Origin: Candidatus Zipacnadia bacterium
GTDB taxonomy: Bacteria; Armatimonadota; Zipacnadia; Zipacnadales; UBA5352
Direction of reading: 5' to 3'
NCBI GenBank assembly: GCA_029821735.1
Contig: JALGSU010000002.1
Span: 1 to 64,000, forward strand
DNA: 64,000 bases
Numbering within the stretch: position 1 is the stretch's first letter; the number at the start of each line of letters is the position of its first letter. Both the position numbers and the translations under genes were made by a program. Positions 56,701 to 64,000 of this stretch are shown one piece after another. The notes beneath the pieces were generated by a model. That model was not told the origin of the DNA and made no database searches. It worked only from the letters and a program-made list of their open reading frames with translations.

Positions 56701-56761
56701 CTGTGAAGAGCTTGATGACATGCCTCTGCGTCTGGGCTTCTCTCTGACCAACTTTGCTCAT
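53693..56761 (-). CDS. hsdR: Type I restriction endonuclease subunit R
   Basis: The 1022-residue protein has an N-terminal PD-(D/E)xK nuclease (Asp136 in RPDVVLYVNG, Glu150 and Lys152 in VLELKR). A two-domain SF2 translocase follows, with the Walker A variant TQGSGKS (275-281), DECH (386-389), FTGTP and QAICRVNR motifs, and then a helical C-terminus. It translocates DNA with ATP and cuts unmethylated DNA at a distance, together with the M and S subunits. The ATG overlaps the hsdS stop as ATGA. The length is normal for the family and no motif is missing. Confidence 0.95.
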   Translation of the reverse strand: MSKVGQREAQTQRHVIKLFTEELGYRYLGNWQDREENGNVDEVLLTDWLKQQGYDSNIISKVLRELGKANAVGGNRTLYTANRRVYELLRYGVKVLPGIGEHHITVPLIDWDDPDNNDFAVAEEVTVLGEHDKRPDVVLYVNGIALGVLELKRSTVSVTEGIRQNLDNQKKEFIRPFFSTVQLIMAGNDTEGLRYGVIETPEKYYVNWKEESAISAPLDRALHQLCCKERLLEIIHDFIVFDAGTKKICRHNQYFGVHAAQEHIKRREGGIIWHTQGSGKSLTMIWLAKWLREHVENARVLIITDRTELDEQIEKFFMGVREQIHRTKSGADLVSVLNQNEEWLLCSLIHKFGASEEGDIDAYLKDIESQLPKGFRAKGEVFVFVDECHRTQSGKLHEAMKAILPGAMLIGFTGTPLLKKDKKRSIEVFGPYIHTYKYDQAVADGVVLDLRYEARDIDQSITSQDKIDQWFESKTRGLSDLGKAQLKQRWGTMQRVLSCRDRLEKIVADILLDIETRDRFQSGHGNALLVSDSISSACRFFEMFSKTDLKDKCAIITSYEPSPADIKGEETGEGLTEKLRKYATYRKMLANYFGESEDKAMYKVDQFEREVKRRFIEEPGQMKLLIVVDKLLTGFDAPPATYLYIDKTMMDHGLFQAICRVNRLDTEDKEYGYIIDYKDLFRSLEKSIHDYTGEAFEGFDKEDVEGLLTDRLTKGRERLEELREAIKALCEPVQLPRDSADYIAFFCTADTLDHDALKDNEQKRVALYGLTSSLVRAYANLANEMQEADYSEEEAQEIRREVQHYEKVREEIKLASADYVDMKLYEPAMRHLLDSYIRAEESEKVSAFDNMSLVELIVDLGEAAVEKLPEGLRASNEAVAETIENNVRKVIIDEMAANPKYYEKMSELLDDLIRARKADALKYKAYLAKIVELTKRVVKPDAQSSYPASINSSARRALYDNLDENEDVAVQVDRAIRGVKKEGWRGNKFKEREVRGAIRCVLGGDDELVDSLFEIVRNQRDY

Positions 56762-58056
56762 GCTGCTCCCCCCGATCCAATCAGCCGGACTCGCCCAGTC
56801 AGCAGTGACTGCATCATGCCCTGCTTGATTGCTTTGGTCTTGTTGCGTCGTCTCTCCAGAGCTGTGATCTCAGCATCCATGTCCGCCAAGACATCGGAGA
56901 TCGCACATTGCTCTGATGGCCGAGGGACGGGCAACGTGTGCTTGGAGATCTGTGGAGCAGTGAGCTGAGGAACACCGGTGCTCTCAACAGCGAACACTAC
57001 TCGTTGGTTGATGAACTCAGTGAAGAAACGACCATCCATCTCAACCTTCGGTTGCAGCACGATTGCCCTGCCAATAGCTGTGTACGCGTGGTTGCGATAG
57101 TTCGCGACGCCCAGTGTCCCACGGGCTGTCACCGTGATCGAGTCAGCAGCTTGATCGCTGTAGGAGCAGTAGCAGTGCAGCCCGAAGGTCTCGACGGCAT
57201 TTGAGTAGACCGGGAACGGGTGCTGTTCGTCACGCGTTTGCTGTGATCGCGTCTTGTCAAAATCACCACCTGCCGAAACATCGAAAAGGTCAGCGACCCT
57301 CTCCACACGCCAATCTTGTGGGAAGCCGCCAATCTGACCCGCAGTGGTGTGTGCCCAGGTCCCACCGAATCCCGGCAGGCGGGTCCTCCCCGTCAGGAGT
57401 TGCTGCATGGTGGCGAGCTTGATGTGCCGCTTCTTGGCGATGAGCTTGTCCAACGCCCCGATCAACTCATCCACATCAGTCAACGCCGCCGCGATGGCGC
57501 GCTGTTCAGGCGGTGGCGGCAACGGGAGCGGCACGAGCTGGAATCGGTCCTTGGGTAGATGCGCGATGCTCGTCTGAGCAACGTAGTTGTCCAGATGGCC
57601 CGCTGACGACCAGAACTGCAGGAAGTACATAAGCAGACGTGTGTCGTACGCCTTCTTCGGTCGCAGGCGGTGAAGCGCCTTCTGGTAGTAGCACTCAGGA
57701 ATCGGCTCGTCCCAAATCGCAGCGCGGCCAACTTCGCCGCCCTCGCAGACCAGCAAGTCACCTCTTCGGAGTCGAAGCCTTACGAGGTCAGTTGGTGTCA
57801 TCGGCACGGTGACAAGGCCCCGCGTGTCCACTCGGCCCCACTGTACTGCACGATTCCCAACGTATGGCTTCGCCACGCCTGTGTTCTTGGAGGCGTCAAG
57901 CATCTTGCCAAGTTGCATCTCAAACTCATCGCCGACTGTAGATGTTTCCCAGTCTTCTGGGAGCATCCCAGTGTCAGTCTGCCTGAAGTGGTCTGGCATG
58001 ACAGCCACATCATCTCTGCGCTGGCATCCGGGGGAAGGGTGGGCACAGCCATTCAT
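56758..58056 (-). CDS. hsdS: Type I restriction-modification specificity subunit S
   Basis: The protein of about 432 residues has two target-recognition domains (PEDWETSTVGDEF and FPQDWRVERVADLF at their starts). Each is followed by a conserved helix region (PPPEQRAIAAALTDVDELIGAL and PSEQCAISDVLADMDAEITAL). That two-TRD arrangement recognises a bipartite site. The ATG at 58056 overlaps the hsdM stop as ATGA; a later ATG at 57999 (MPDHFRQTD) is an alternative start with more typical N-terminal sequence. Confidence 0.92.
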   Translation of the reverse strand: MNGCAHPSPGCQRRDDVAVMPDHFRQTDTGMLPEDWETSTVGDEFEMQLGKMLDASKNTGVAKPYVGNRAVQWGRVDTRGLVTVPMTPTDLVRLRLRRGDLLVCEGGEVGRAAIWDEPIPECYYQKALHRLRPKKAYDTRLLMYFLQFWSSAGHLDNYVAQTSIAHLPKDRFQLVPLPLPPPPEQRAIAAALTDVDELIGALDKLIAKKRHIKLATMQQLLTGRTRLPGFGGTWAHTTAGQIGGFPQDWRVERVADLFDVSAGGDFDKTRSQQTRDEQHPFPVYSNAVETFGLHCYCSYSDQAADSITVTARGTLGVANYRNHAYTAIGRAIVLQPKVEMDGRFFTEFINQRVVFAVESTGVPQLTAPQISKHTLPVPRPSEQCAISDVLADMDAEITALERRRNKTKAIKQGMMQSLLTGRVRLIGSGGAA

Positions 58057-60497
58057 CGCCACACCAGTCCCATCTGCTTCAGGTGCTCCTCAACCTTCGA
58101 GCAGAGCGCTTCTGCCTCTTCCTCCAGGTCCGGCATCGCGCTTGCGTAACGCTCGGTCAGGTCCTTGACACGCTCGGCCAGTCTCTGGGTGACCCGCTGC
58201 ACCTCACCATCGATTGCGGACTGGATTGAGACGAACCACTTGTCATCGACAACGAGGACCTTGATCTCGTCCTCGGTCAGGTCACTGTATTTCGCGAGCA
58301 CCTTCACGTTGAGCTTCGCCTGTGCATCCCTTGCCTTCTTGCCAGCTTTGGAGTCGGCATCCATCAGTTCCAGACAGCGGGTCAGGGCCTCACGCTCTTC
58401 ATCACTGTCAGGCTCGTCCTTGATCGCTTCCAGGCATCCCTTCACGTTGCCCTTCGTGACTCTGCCGGTGTCGCTCAGGGCATCTTCGAGGAGCCCCTCC
58501 TCGACGGCGTGTTCCTCAGTGAAATCCTCAAGTTCTTTGGCTGCTTCTTCATGCTTCGCCTGAAGGGTGTCGATCTCTGCTTGCTCGGCGGGGAAGAAGC
58601 GCTCAACGATCAGTGCAGGAGGAATGAGATCCATCTTGTGCTTCTTCTTCCCTACAACGAGATCCGGTGTCTCCTTGATCTTCTTCTCTTTGTCCTCAAT
58701 CACCATACGCGGCTTGGCGGCTTCCGCCCAACCATCTGCGGCAATCAAGTAGACGTCGTCCTGCATGATCTCAGCCCAGTAGTCCATGAGCCGCTGGTAA
58801 ATGTCGTAGTGGTCCAGCAGAGGTAATCCGGCAAACCGCGCCAGCAGATCCTCGGACAACTCACGGATGACCTGCTTGGGGTCGTCCCCGATATCCAGTC
58901 CGTGAAGCATGCCACTGTGGGCCGTCCGCCATTCCTCGAAGACCACGGACACCTGCCGGTGATAGTCGGCGAACTCTCCGTGGGCCAGGATCATTGGCTT
59001 GACCTGCAGAGCATCAACGCGGGCTTCACTGTACCCATCGCGATCACCGGGCTGGAACAGCACTTCACGCAACGAGGGTAAGATGTCCCAATACTCCTGA
59101 AGGGCATCGATGTCGCGGTCGGGGATGCCGCCGCGCAGGTGTGCCTCAAGATCGTGCAGGTCCTCCGGCTCGCTGGAATCGATGTATCGGGGGATGTTCA
59201 GGTTGTAGTCATTGGCAGAATCGGCAATCTCCGCAACAGGCACCATCCGGGAGTAGCCAGGCAGCTCCACCTGCCTGTTGAAGACATCAACGATCTTGTG
59301 GATGTCCTGCTCGCGAAGTCGGTTCTTGTTCCCGTCCTTTATGAAGCCCTTGCTGCCGTCGATCATGAAGATGCCTGTGCGGGTGTGGGCGTTCTCCTTG
59401 TCGATGACCACAATGCAGGCGGGGATGCTTGTGCCATAGAAGAGGTTGGCGGGCAACCCTATGATGCCTTTGATCAGACCCCGTTTGATCAGGTTCTTGC
59501 GGATGCCGGCTTCCTTGTTCCCACGGAACAGGACGCCATGCGGCAGAATGATCGCGCCCTTCCCCTTGCTCTTGAGTGAAGTCATCACATGGAGCAGGAA
59601 GGCATAGTCGCCGTTCTTCGCTGGTGGCACACCATACTCAAAGCGCTTGAACTGATCCGTCTCCGGGTTGAAGCCGCTGGTCCAAGCCTTTGCCGAGAAC
59701 GGGGGATTCACCACGGCATAGTCGAACGTCTTCAGGCTGCCGTCGGGATTTGTGAAGTGTGGTGCGGACAGCGTATTGCCTCGCCACAGTTCGGCGGTAG
59801 GATTCCCGTGCAGGAACATGTTCATCCGAGCCAGCGCCCAAGTGGCACTGTCATTCTCCTGACCGTAGATGGTGGCTCCGCCGGGAGCTTCGTCCGCTGC
59901 TTTGAGCAGCAGCGAACCGGACCCACACGTCGGGTCGTAGATCGTCTGATCCTGCCGTGTGCTCGGACCAATACCAACCACCTTTGCCAGGATACGCGAC
60001 ACCTCAGCTGGCGTGTAGAACTGCCCTTTGCTCTTGCCCGATTCGGTGGCGAAGTTCCGCATCAGGTATTCGTAAGCATCTCCGAGCAGGTCATCGCCCT
60101 GAGCCCTGTTCGCCTGGAAATCGATGCCATTGAAAATGGCTACAAGCTTCGAGAGGCGATCCTGCATTTCCTTGCCACGACCGAGCTTAGTCTCGTCGTT
60201 GAAGTCCGCTTCGTCGATCACGCCCTTAAGTTCATTTGCCTCGGCAAGCTTGCCAATGATCTTGTTGATCTTGTCCCCTATCTCCTTGTCACCTCTCAGC
60301 TTCACCATGTCAGCGAAGCTGCCGCCCTCGGGGACCTCGATGATTGCATCGGGTTTGCCGGCATACTTGTCTGAGACATACTTCATGAACAGCAGCGTGA
60401 GGATGTAGTCCTTGTACTGCGACGGATCCATCGGCCCACGGAGCTCGTCGCAGCTTTGCCAGAGCGAACTGTAGAGTTGGGACTTCTTGAGTGCCAT
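58053..60497 (-). CDS. hsdM: Type I restriction-modification methyltransferase subunit M
   Basis: The 814-residue protein has the HsdM N-terminal helical domain (residues 1-150) and the N6-adenine methylase domain with AdoMet motif DPTCGSGS (188-195) and catalytic NPPF (264-267). A long C-terminal extension (about 480-814) with coiled-coil-like charged stretches makes it longer than the classic form of about 500 residues. The extension may aid assembly with S. Start at 60497 follows GGATAGGAG. It is the first gene of the four-gene operon. Confidence 0.94.
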   Translation of the reverse strand: MALKKSQLYSSLWQSCDELRGPMDPSQYKDYILTLLFMKYVSDKYAGKPDAIIEVPEGGSFADMVKLRGDKEIGDKINKIIGKLAEANELKGVIDEADFNDETKLGRGKEMQDRLSKLVAIFNGIDFQANRAQGDDLLGDAYEYLMRNFATESGKSKGQFYTPAEVSRILAKVVGIGPSTRQDQTIYDPTCGSGSLLLKAADEAPGGATIYGQENDSATWALARMNMFLHGNPTAELWRGNTLSAPHFTNPDGSLKTFDYAVVNPPFSAKAWTSGFNPETDQFKRFEYGVPPAKNGDYAFLLHVMTSLKSKGKGAIILPHGVLFRGNKEAGIRKNLIKRGLIKGIIGLPANLFYGTSIPACIVVIDKENAHTRTGIFMIDGSKGFIKDGNKNRLREQDIHKIVDVFNRQVELPGYSRMVPVAEIADSANDYNLNIPRYIDSSEPEDLHDLEAHLRGGIPDRDIDALQEYWDILPSLREVLFQPGDRDGYSEARVDALQVKPMILAHGEFADYHRQVSVVFEEWRTAHSGMLHGLDIGDDPKQVIRELSEDLLARFAGLPLLDHYDIYQRLMDYWAEIMQDDVYLIAADGWAEAAKPRMVIEDKEKKIKETPDLVVGKKKHKMDLIPPALIVERFFPAEQAEIDTLQAKHEEAAKELEDFTEEHAVEEGLLEDALSDTGRVTKGNVKGCLEAIKDEPDSDEEREALTRCLELMDADSKAGKKARDAQAKLNVKVLAKYSDLTEDEIKVLVVDDKWFVSIQSAIDGEVQRVTQRLAERVKDLTERYASAMPDLEEEAEALCSKVEEHLKQMGLVWR

Positions 60498-60990
60498 ATG
60501 ACTCCTATCCGATGGCTTGTGCTCCTGATTGGCACTTAGCACAGGGCAAAATGCCCGGACACATCAGGTGCTTGGTAGCCGGTGATGATCCTGCACACAT
60601 CAAGCAGTTCCTGACCCAGGGGCTCGCCGCCCTCACACTATCCCTTGACTGCTGCGCCAGCGCCGCCTGGTGCTGGCCGTGATGAGCAATACCCGCCGCA
60701 TCGAGGAATAACTTCGCCGCGTAACTGCCCTCTCCTTTGCTCCCGGTAGCGTTCTGTGTCGTCGCAGCTGCTCTGGATTCCTCGCCTCTCAGTTGCGGCA
60801 CAAAGCGGTGCCAGATATACTGAAAAGCAACAAGGCGCGGGGGAGGGTTGGGTGGCAGGCCAGAACCCGCTAAGCTCAGCAAGTCCAACCCCGATGCGGG
60901 GATAATCGAGGAACGGCGAGACGCCGAGCACTGTGCTTGAGTTGGCGTCTGTGGACTGGGCAACAGAAGGCCTAAGGAGAGGATCAGCCC
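60498..60990. other. Divergent control region between hsdM and the 369-residue gene
   Basis: About 490 bases separate the two divergent transcripts. A minus-strand frame near 60505-60800 has a CLMCAG, MCPG, CAKC cysteine pattern but lacks a start codon, so it is not reported as a gene. No promoter could be placed with confidence. Confidence 0.4.
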
Positions 60991-62100
60991 ATGCCGAAGC
61001 ACCGCGGTCTCACCATGTCGAAGTTCCTCAAGACAGTGGGGCCCGAGTTGCTGGATCAGTACTTCGTCAACCTGGTAGGTGAAGGCCGACTCCCCAAGCG
61101 CGTGTTCATGAACGACGAGTTGGTTCAGCAGTTCCTGGACGCCCCAGAGAACTCCGAAACACGAGGCATGGTCCTGGAGGACTTCCACCGGGTGAACGAC
61201 CTCGCGAAAGTAGCGAAGAGCACGCTGATATGGGCCTACCGTCGCTACGACCTGGAGTGGCAGAAGGATGAGCCGCCTGAGAGCATGGCCATGCGGCTCT
61301 TCCTTGAGCACCCCAACGCATTCAAACATGCCTATGTCCTCTACACGTGGCACAACTCCGCCAGTCGGATGAGCGAGTACGACCTGCCTGCCAGCCGATT
61401 CGAGCTGACGGAGGAGAGACTGCACGGGTTCCAGGACAGCATCGCCAACTGGTTCAGCCACCTCGCCAAGGGTGATACCACTGCCGTGAACTGCTATGAG
61501 CAGGATGATGCGACGGTCATCCTGGTAACTCACGGCAGCTACGTGCGCACAGTGGCGGCTTGGGAGGGCGAGGAAGTGACGATCCGGTCCTTCCGCCCGG
61601 CAACGGAGGATATCCTGCTCTATGATCCGCTTGAGGGTGTCCTGCGCATCAAGGCAACGCTGGAGAAGGACCGGAAGCACTACCTGGCTTCCTTCGCCGG
61701 TCACGTACTGGAGGACGCCGGCCTGGCCGAACAAGCGCAAGAGAACCCGATGTACACCCTCGAACCATTCCAGACGGGACGTTTCGGCTTCACCGGCAAC
61801 AGCTCCATTGCCAGCATTGTGCTGCTCGAAGCAAAGCTTGAGTTAGGCGACGACACGGAGGCGCGCGCGCACCTCAAGTCAAAGGACCTGCAGCGGAGTC
61901 TGAGCGGCACGCTCTCTAAGTTCAGCCTGAGAATGGGCGACCTCACCTACGTCAAGCTCAGGTTCTTCCTAGAAATCGAAGGGGAGGAAAGCCATGAGAC
62001 GGTTGAGATAGCCCCACCCGAACGCAGCGATCTACCCGGGATCAAGCACGAGGAGGTGATCTCGGCATACCTTCGGCAGCAAGGCGTGAAGCTGATATAG
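60991..62100 (+). CDS. Unrecognised 369-residue protein beside the restriction operon
   Basis: The start at 60991 follows AGGAGAGG. The protein has no signal peptide or membrane segment. It is mixed alpha/beta with an acidic C-terminal half and a beta-rich middle (DDATVILVTHGSYVRTVAAW, RFGFTGNSSIASIVLLEAKLEL). No family is recognised. It runs with the winged-helix gene that follows almost directly, and opposite to the restriction operon, so the two may form a defence or control module. Confidence 0.7.
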   Translation: MPKHRGLTMSKFLKTVGPELLDQYFVNLVGEGRLPKRVFMNDELVQQFLDAPENSETRGMVLEDFHRVNDLAKVAKSTLIWAYRRYDLEWQKDEPPESMAMRLFLEHPNAFKHAYVLYTWHNSASRMSEYDLPASRFELTEERLHGFQDSIANWFSHLAKGDTTAVNCYEQDDATVILVTHGSYVRTVAAWEGEEVTIRSFRPATEDILLYDPLEGVLRIKATLEKDRKHYLASFAGHVLEDAGLAEQAQENPMYTLEPFQTGRFGFTGNSSIASIVLLEAKLELGDDTEARAHLKSKDLQRSLSGTLSKFSLRMGDLTYVKLRFFLEIEGEESHETVEIAPPERSDLPGIKHEEVISAYLRQQGVKLI

Positions 62101-62213
62101 TCCACTGGGCCCTGTGCAGGCTCGAACGCAGTCCCCACGCGGTCTTCTACAGAAGTGCGCTCAAGAAGCAGTTCGCTCGGGGCGTTGATGCGGCCGTCAA
62201 GAAGGGGCTGTTC

Positions 62214-63104
62214 TTGCCAGTGCCGCTCGACGGCGATGGCGAGGCGTACCGGCCCGAACCGGGACATACTCTGTCGATACTCAAGCACGCCGGCAAGCTA
62301 TGGGGCACCGACGATGAGCGGTCGGACGAGGACCCAGTGCCCTTGTCGCGCGCGGACCTCGTGAGGTATCGCTTGTCGCTTGACGCAGTCGCCCAGATGC
62401 TTCACGACGCCAACGAACTTGAGGGGGAGGTGTGTCAGATCAGCCCACAGCTGCACTACGTGGGGCGGTGCGAGCGCGGCGGGATGGTCAACGCGGTTCT
62501 CCTCGCGCTGTTCTCTGACGAGGCACAGGCAGTGGAATCGGCTCTATCAGTACCGTCTCATGTCGCCTCGCAGCATGAGCGGTACGTTCTGGTCTGCCCA
62601 AGCTTCGGGCTTGCCGACCAGAATGATGTTCGTCGCCTGGAAGACGCTCACGTCCTGCTGACCCGCATGACGACCACCGATCTGTGGCGAGTTGTATGGC
62701 CTACCTCGGCTGTCGGCGGCCATACCACTGGCATGGGGGCGAAGCTTCTGACGATCTCGAAAGGCGGAGCCTTCTGCACCTACGCAGGACAACGCGTCAA
62801 GCTCTCCCCCATCCAGGGCAAACTCCTGGTGGCCCTGGCCAGACGCCCCGGCAAACCCCTGGACTACTATGCTTTGGCACGAGCCGGCTGGCCCGACGGT
62901 ATCGCCGATCGGGCGAATGTGCGCGCCATGATAAAGGCACTGCGTGACAAGCTGAAGCAGGCGGCCAAGTCTGCCGAGGAGAGCGGCATCGAAGTGCCTG
63001 AGAACCCCATAGACACCCGGCGAGGCCGGTTCGACGACAGTGGCACATACACACTTGTCCTGCGTCCCTCCCAGGTCGAAGTTCTACAAGCCGACCAGGT
63101 CTGA
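62214..63104 (+). CDS. Winged-helix DNA-binding protein, start uncertain
   Basis: The C-terminal third (about residues 190-265) has an OmpR-type winged-helix look (LSPIQGKLLVALARRPGKPL, YYALARAGWP, ANVRAMIKALRDKLK), as in transcription factors. The first 180 residues have no named family. The TTG at 62214 is the first common start codon of the frame. However, the frame is open and protein-like back to about 62097 (HWALCRLERSPHAVFYRSAL) with no ATG, GTG or TTG, so a rare start such as ATA or CTG, or a frameshift from the previous gene, is possible. Confidence 0.65.
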   Translation: MPVPLDGDGEAYRPEPGHTLSILKHAGKLWGTDDERSDEDPVPLSRADLVRYRLSLDAVAQMLHDANELEGEVCQISPQLHYVGRCERGGMVNAVLLALFSDEAQAVESALSVPSHVASQHERYVLVCPSFGLADQNDVRRLEDAHVLLTRMTTTDLWRVVWPTSAVGGHTTGMGAKLLTISKGGAFCTYAGQRVKLSPIQGKLLVALARRPGKPLDYYALARAGWPDGIADRANVRAMIKALRDKLKQAAKSAEESGIEVPENPIDTRRGRFDDSGTYTLVLRPSQVEVLQADQV

Positions 63105-63253
63105 TCCCCCCGTGGTAGACTCGGCGCCCCTCCCTGCTACGATAATCCCACGAAGATAGAACGATAACAGCACGTACGGCCCCCGGCGTTTGGCTATCCT
63201 TACTGTGTGACCGAGCGCATCGTGCGCCGACGACACAGCAGGAGGCCCGTCGA

Positions 63254-63469
63254 GTGCCACAAGACCTGCGGCCGGTAACCATAGCCGAGACCCGGCGCTT
63301 CTGGACGAAGCGTACGTCCGAGCAGGTGTCGGATGAGAACGCCCGCGAGGCCGTCCGTAATGTGACGGGCTTCTTCGAGCTGCTTGCCCAATGGCATGAG
63401 GCTCAAGTCTCTGAGCTTCACGGATCGAGCGACAATGACGCGCAGTCAGCCGACGCTGGGAGGACGTAG
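63254..63469 (+). CDS. Small 71-residue protein of unknown function
   Basis: A GTG at 63254 follows GGAGG and opens a 71-residue charged, helical protein (PVTIAETRRFWTKRTSEQVS then REAVRNVTGFFELLAQWHE). No family is recognised. It lies 149 bases after the winged-helix gene and about 100 bases before the primase, on the same strand, so it may belong to the same mobile element. Confidence 0.6.
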   Translation: MPQDLRPVTIAETRRFWTKRTSEQVSDENAREAVRNVTGFFELLAQWHEAQVSELHGSSDNDAQSADAGRT

Positions 63470-63572
63470 ACGTTGCACGCCACAATGCGGTCGCCGGGCG
63501 GATGGCAGATATGGACTTTGGCTGCTCCTCCTGCCTCCGTCCGACGGCCACCAGACCAGAGGAGCAGCCGAA

Positions 63573-64000
63573 ATGGAGCACATCAAGCCGAGGCTCGATG
63601 AACTCAAGGACCGAGTTAAGCGAGCCGCTGAGGACAGTCCAGGGGATACATACCGGCGGGCCGGCTACGACGGTGAACTGAAGACGCAAGGCAATCGGCT
63701 TGTGGGCTTGTGCCCATTCCACGACGAGCGCACTCCAAGCTTCACCGTTTACGCCGACGGTGGCTTCTACTGCTTCGGCTGCGGCGTCTATGGAGACATC
63801 GTCGATTTCCACCAGCGCCTGCGCAGCCTTCCCGGGTTCACCGAAGCCGTGACATCCCTTGCTTGCGACCTCGGTTTTCAGTCTGCCGGGACAGTCTCCG
63901 GAGCCGAGAAGTTCGCGGAACGCGAGGAGCCCAAAGCGCCCTACACGCTCTACGACTATGCGGCGCACGTGCTACTGCCCACTGACGAACTGCAGGAGTG
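63573..64000 (+). CDS. CHC2 zinc-finger DNA primase-like protein, runs off window
   Basis: The ATG at 63573 follows GAGGAG and opens a frame without stop to the window end (142 codons). Residues about 40-75 carry the CHC2 zinc-finger pattern of DnaG-type primases: CPFHDERTPSF, then FYCFGCGVYGDIVDF, with the Cys-His and Cys-Cys pairs at the usual spacing. The later TOPRIM part lies outside the window. The chromosomal dnaG is usually beside rpoD and rpsU genes, so this copy most likely belongs to a plasmid, phage or integrative element. Confidence 0.85.
   Translation, partial: MEHIKPRLDELKDRVKRAAEDSPGDTYRRAGYDGELKTQGNRLVGLCPFHDERTPSFTVYADGGFYCFGCGVYGDIVDFHQRLRSLPGFTEAVTSLACDLGFQSAGTVSGAEKFAEREEPKAPYTLYDYAAHVLLPTDELQE

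Noticed and set aside
60505..61740. Open frame of 411 codons on the minus strand with C-terminal CxxC pattern
   Set aside because: Mostly antisense to the well-supported 369-residue gene, and its cysteine-rich end lacks a start of its own.
63084..63968. Open frame of 294 codons on the minus strand
   Set aside because: Antisense to the CHC2 primase, whose zinc-finger motif and binding site are clear on the plus strand.
1..64000. CRISPR arrays, tRNA and rRNA genes
   Set aside because: No regularly spaced short repeats, cloverleaf-like sequence or rRNA motifs were recognised by eye; a tRNA scan or covariance search was not possible here.

Overview
The window is high-GC bacterial DNA with dense, mostly secreted proteins: Sec signal peptides, LamG/F5-8C jelly rolls, TIM-barrel glycosidase-like enzymes, DUF4838, kelch, HEAT and beta-helix domains. 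It also carries URO-D and Gfo/Idh/MocA enzymes. This mix is typical of uncultured polysaccharide-degrading lineages such as Armatimonadota, Planctomycetota, Hydrogenedentota or Lentisphaerota. The phylum cannot be fixed from sequence inspection alone.

Region 1 (1-39 kb) is the glycan-degradation and sugar-metabolism part. On the minus strand a compact run reads kelch protein, URO-D-like protein, Gfo/Idh/MocA oxidoreductase, GH42-like LamG/F5-8C enzyme and LamG glycosidase, followed by a TDT-family transporter and a small exported protein. A divergent GH-like/HEAT protein faces it. A second minus-strand operon (15-22.6 kb) holds a PHP-domain protein, a second LamG glycosidase paralogous to the first, and a DUF4838 protein. 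Further single genes encode secreted glycosidase-like or lyase-like proteins. A plus-strand operon (27.6-32.4 kb) joins a nucleoside hydrolase to a ZnuCB-like metal ABC transporter and then a frameshifted beta-propeller protein. A DegT/StrS aminotransferase, a propeller protein, a six-hairpin-type protein and a beta-helix protein complete the region.

Region 2 (39-53 kb) is an accessory and partly decayed zone. It contains a PC4/p15 ssDNA-binding protein, a small Cys-rich protein and a truncated relic of that gene. It also contains a formylglycine-generating-enzyme-fold protein whose C-terminus looks like a diversity-generating-retroelement (DGR) variable region; that gene carries two compensating frameshifts, one in a G10 tract. 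Dispersed repeats, a 1.6-kilo-residue multidomain C39-like protein, a tyrosine-recombinase remnant and a five-repeat Kre9/Knh1-like surface protein fill the rest.

Region 3 (53-64 kb) is a defence/mobile island. A type I restriction-modification operon runs hsdM, hsdS, hsdR and a YgjP-type metalloprotease, with every junction overlapping. Divergently from it runs an unrecognised 369-residue protein, a winged-helix protein with an uncertain start, a small protein and the beginning of a CHC2 zinc-finger primase. The most promising leads are the DGR-like target gene, the dispersed repeat family, and the unknown 369-aa/winged-helix pair beside the restriction system.
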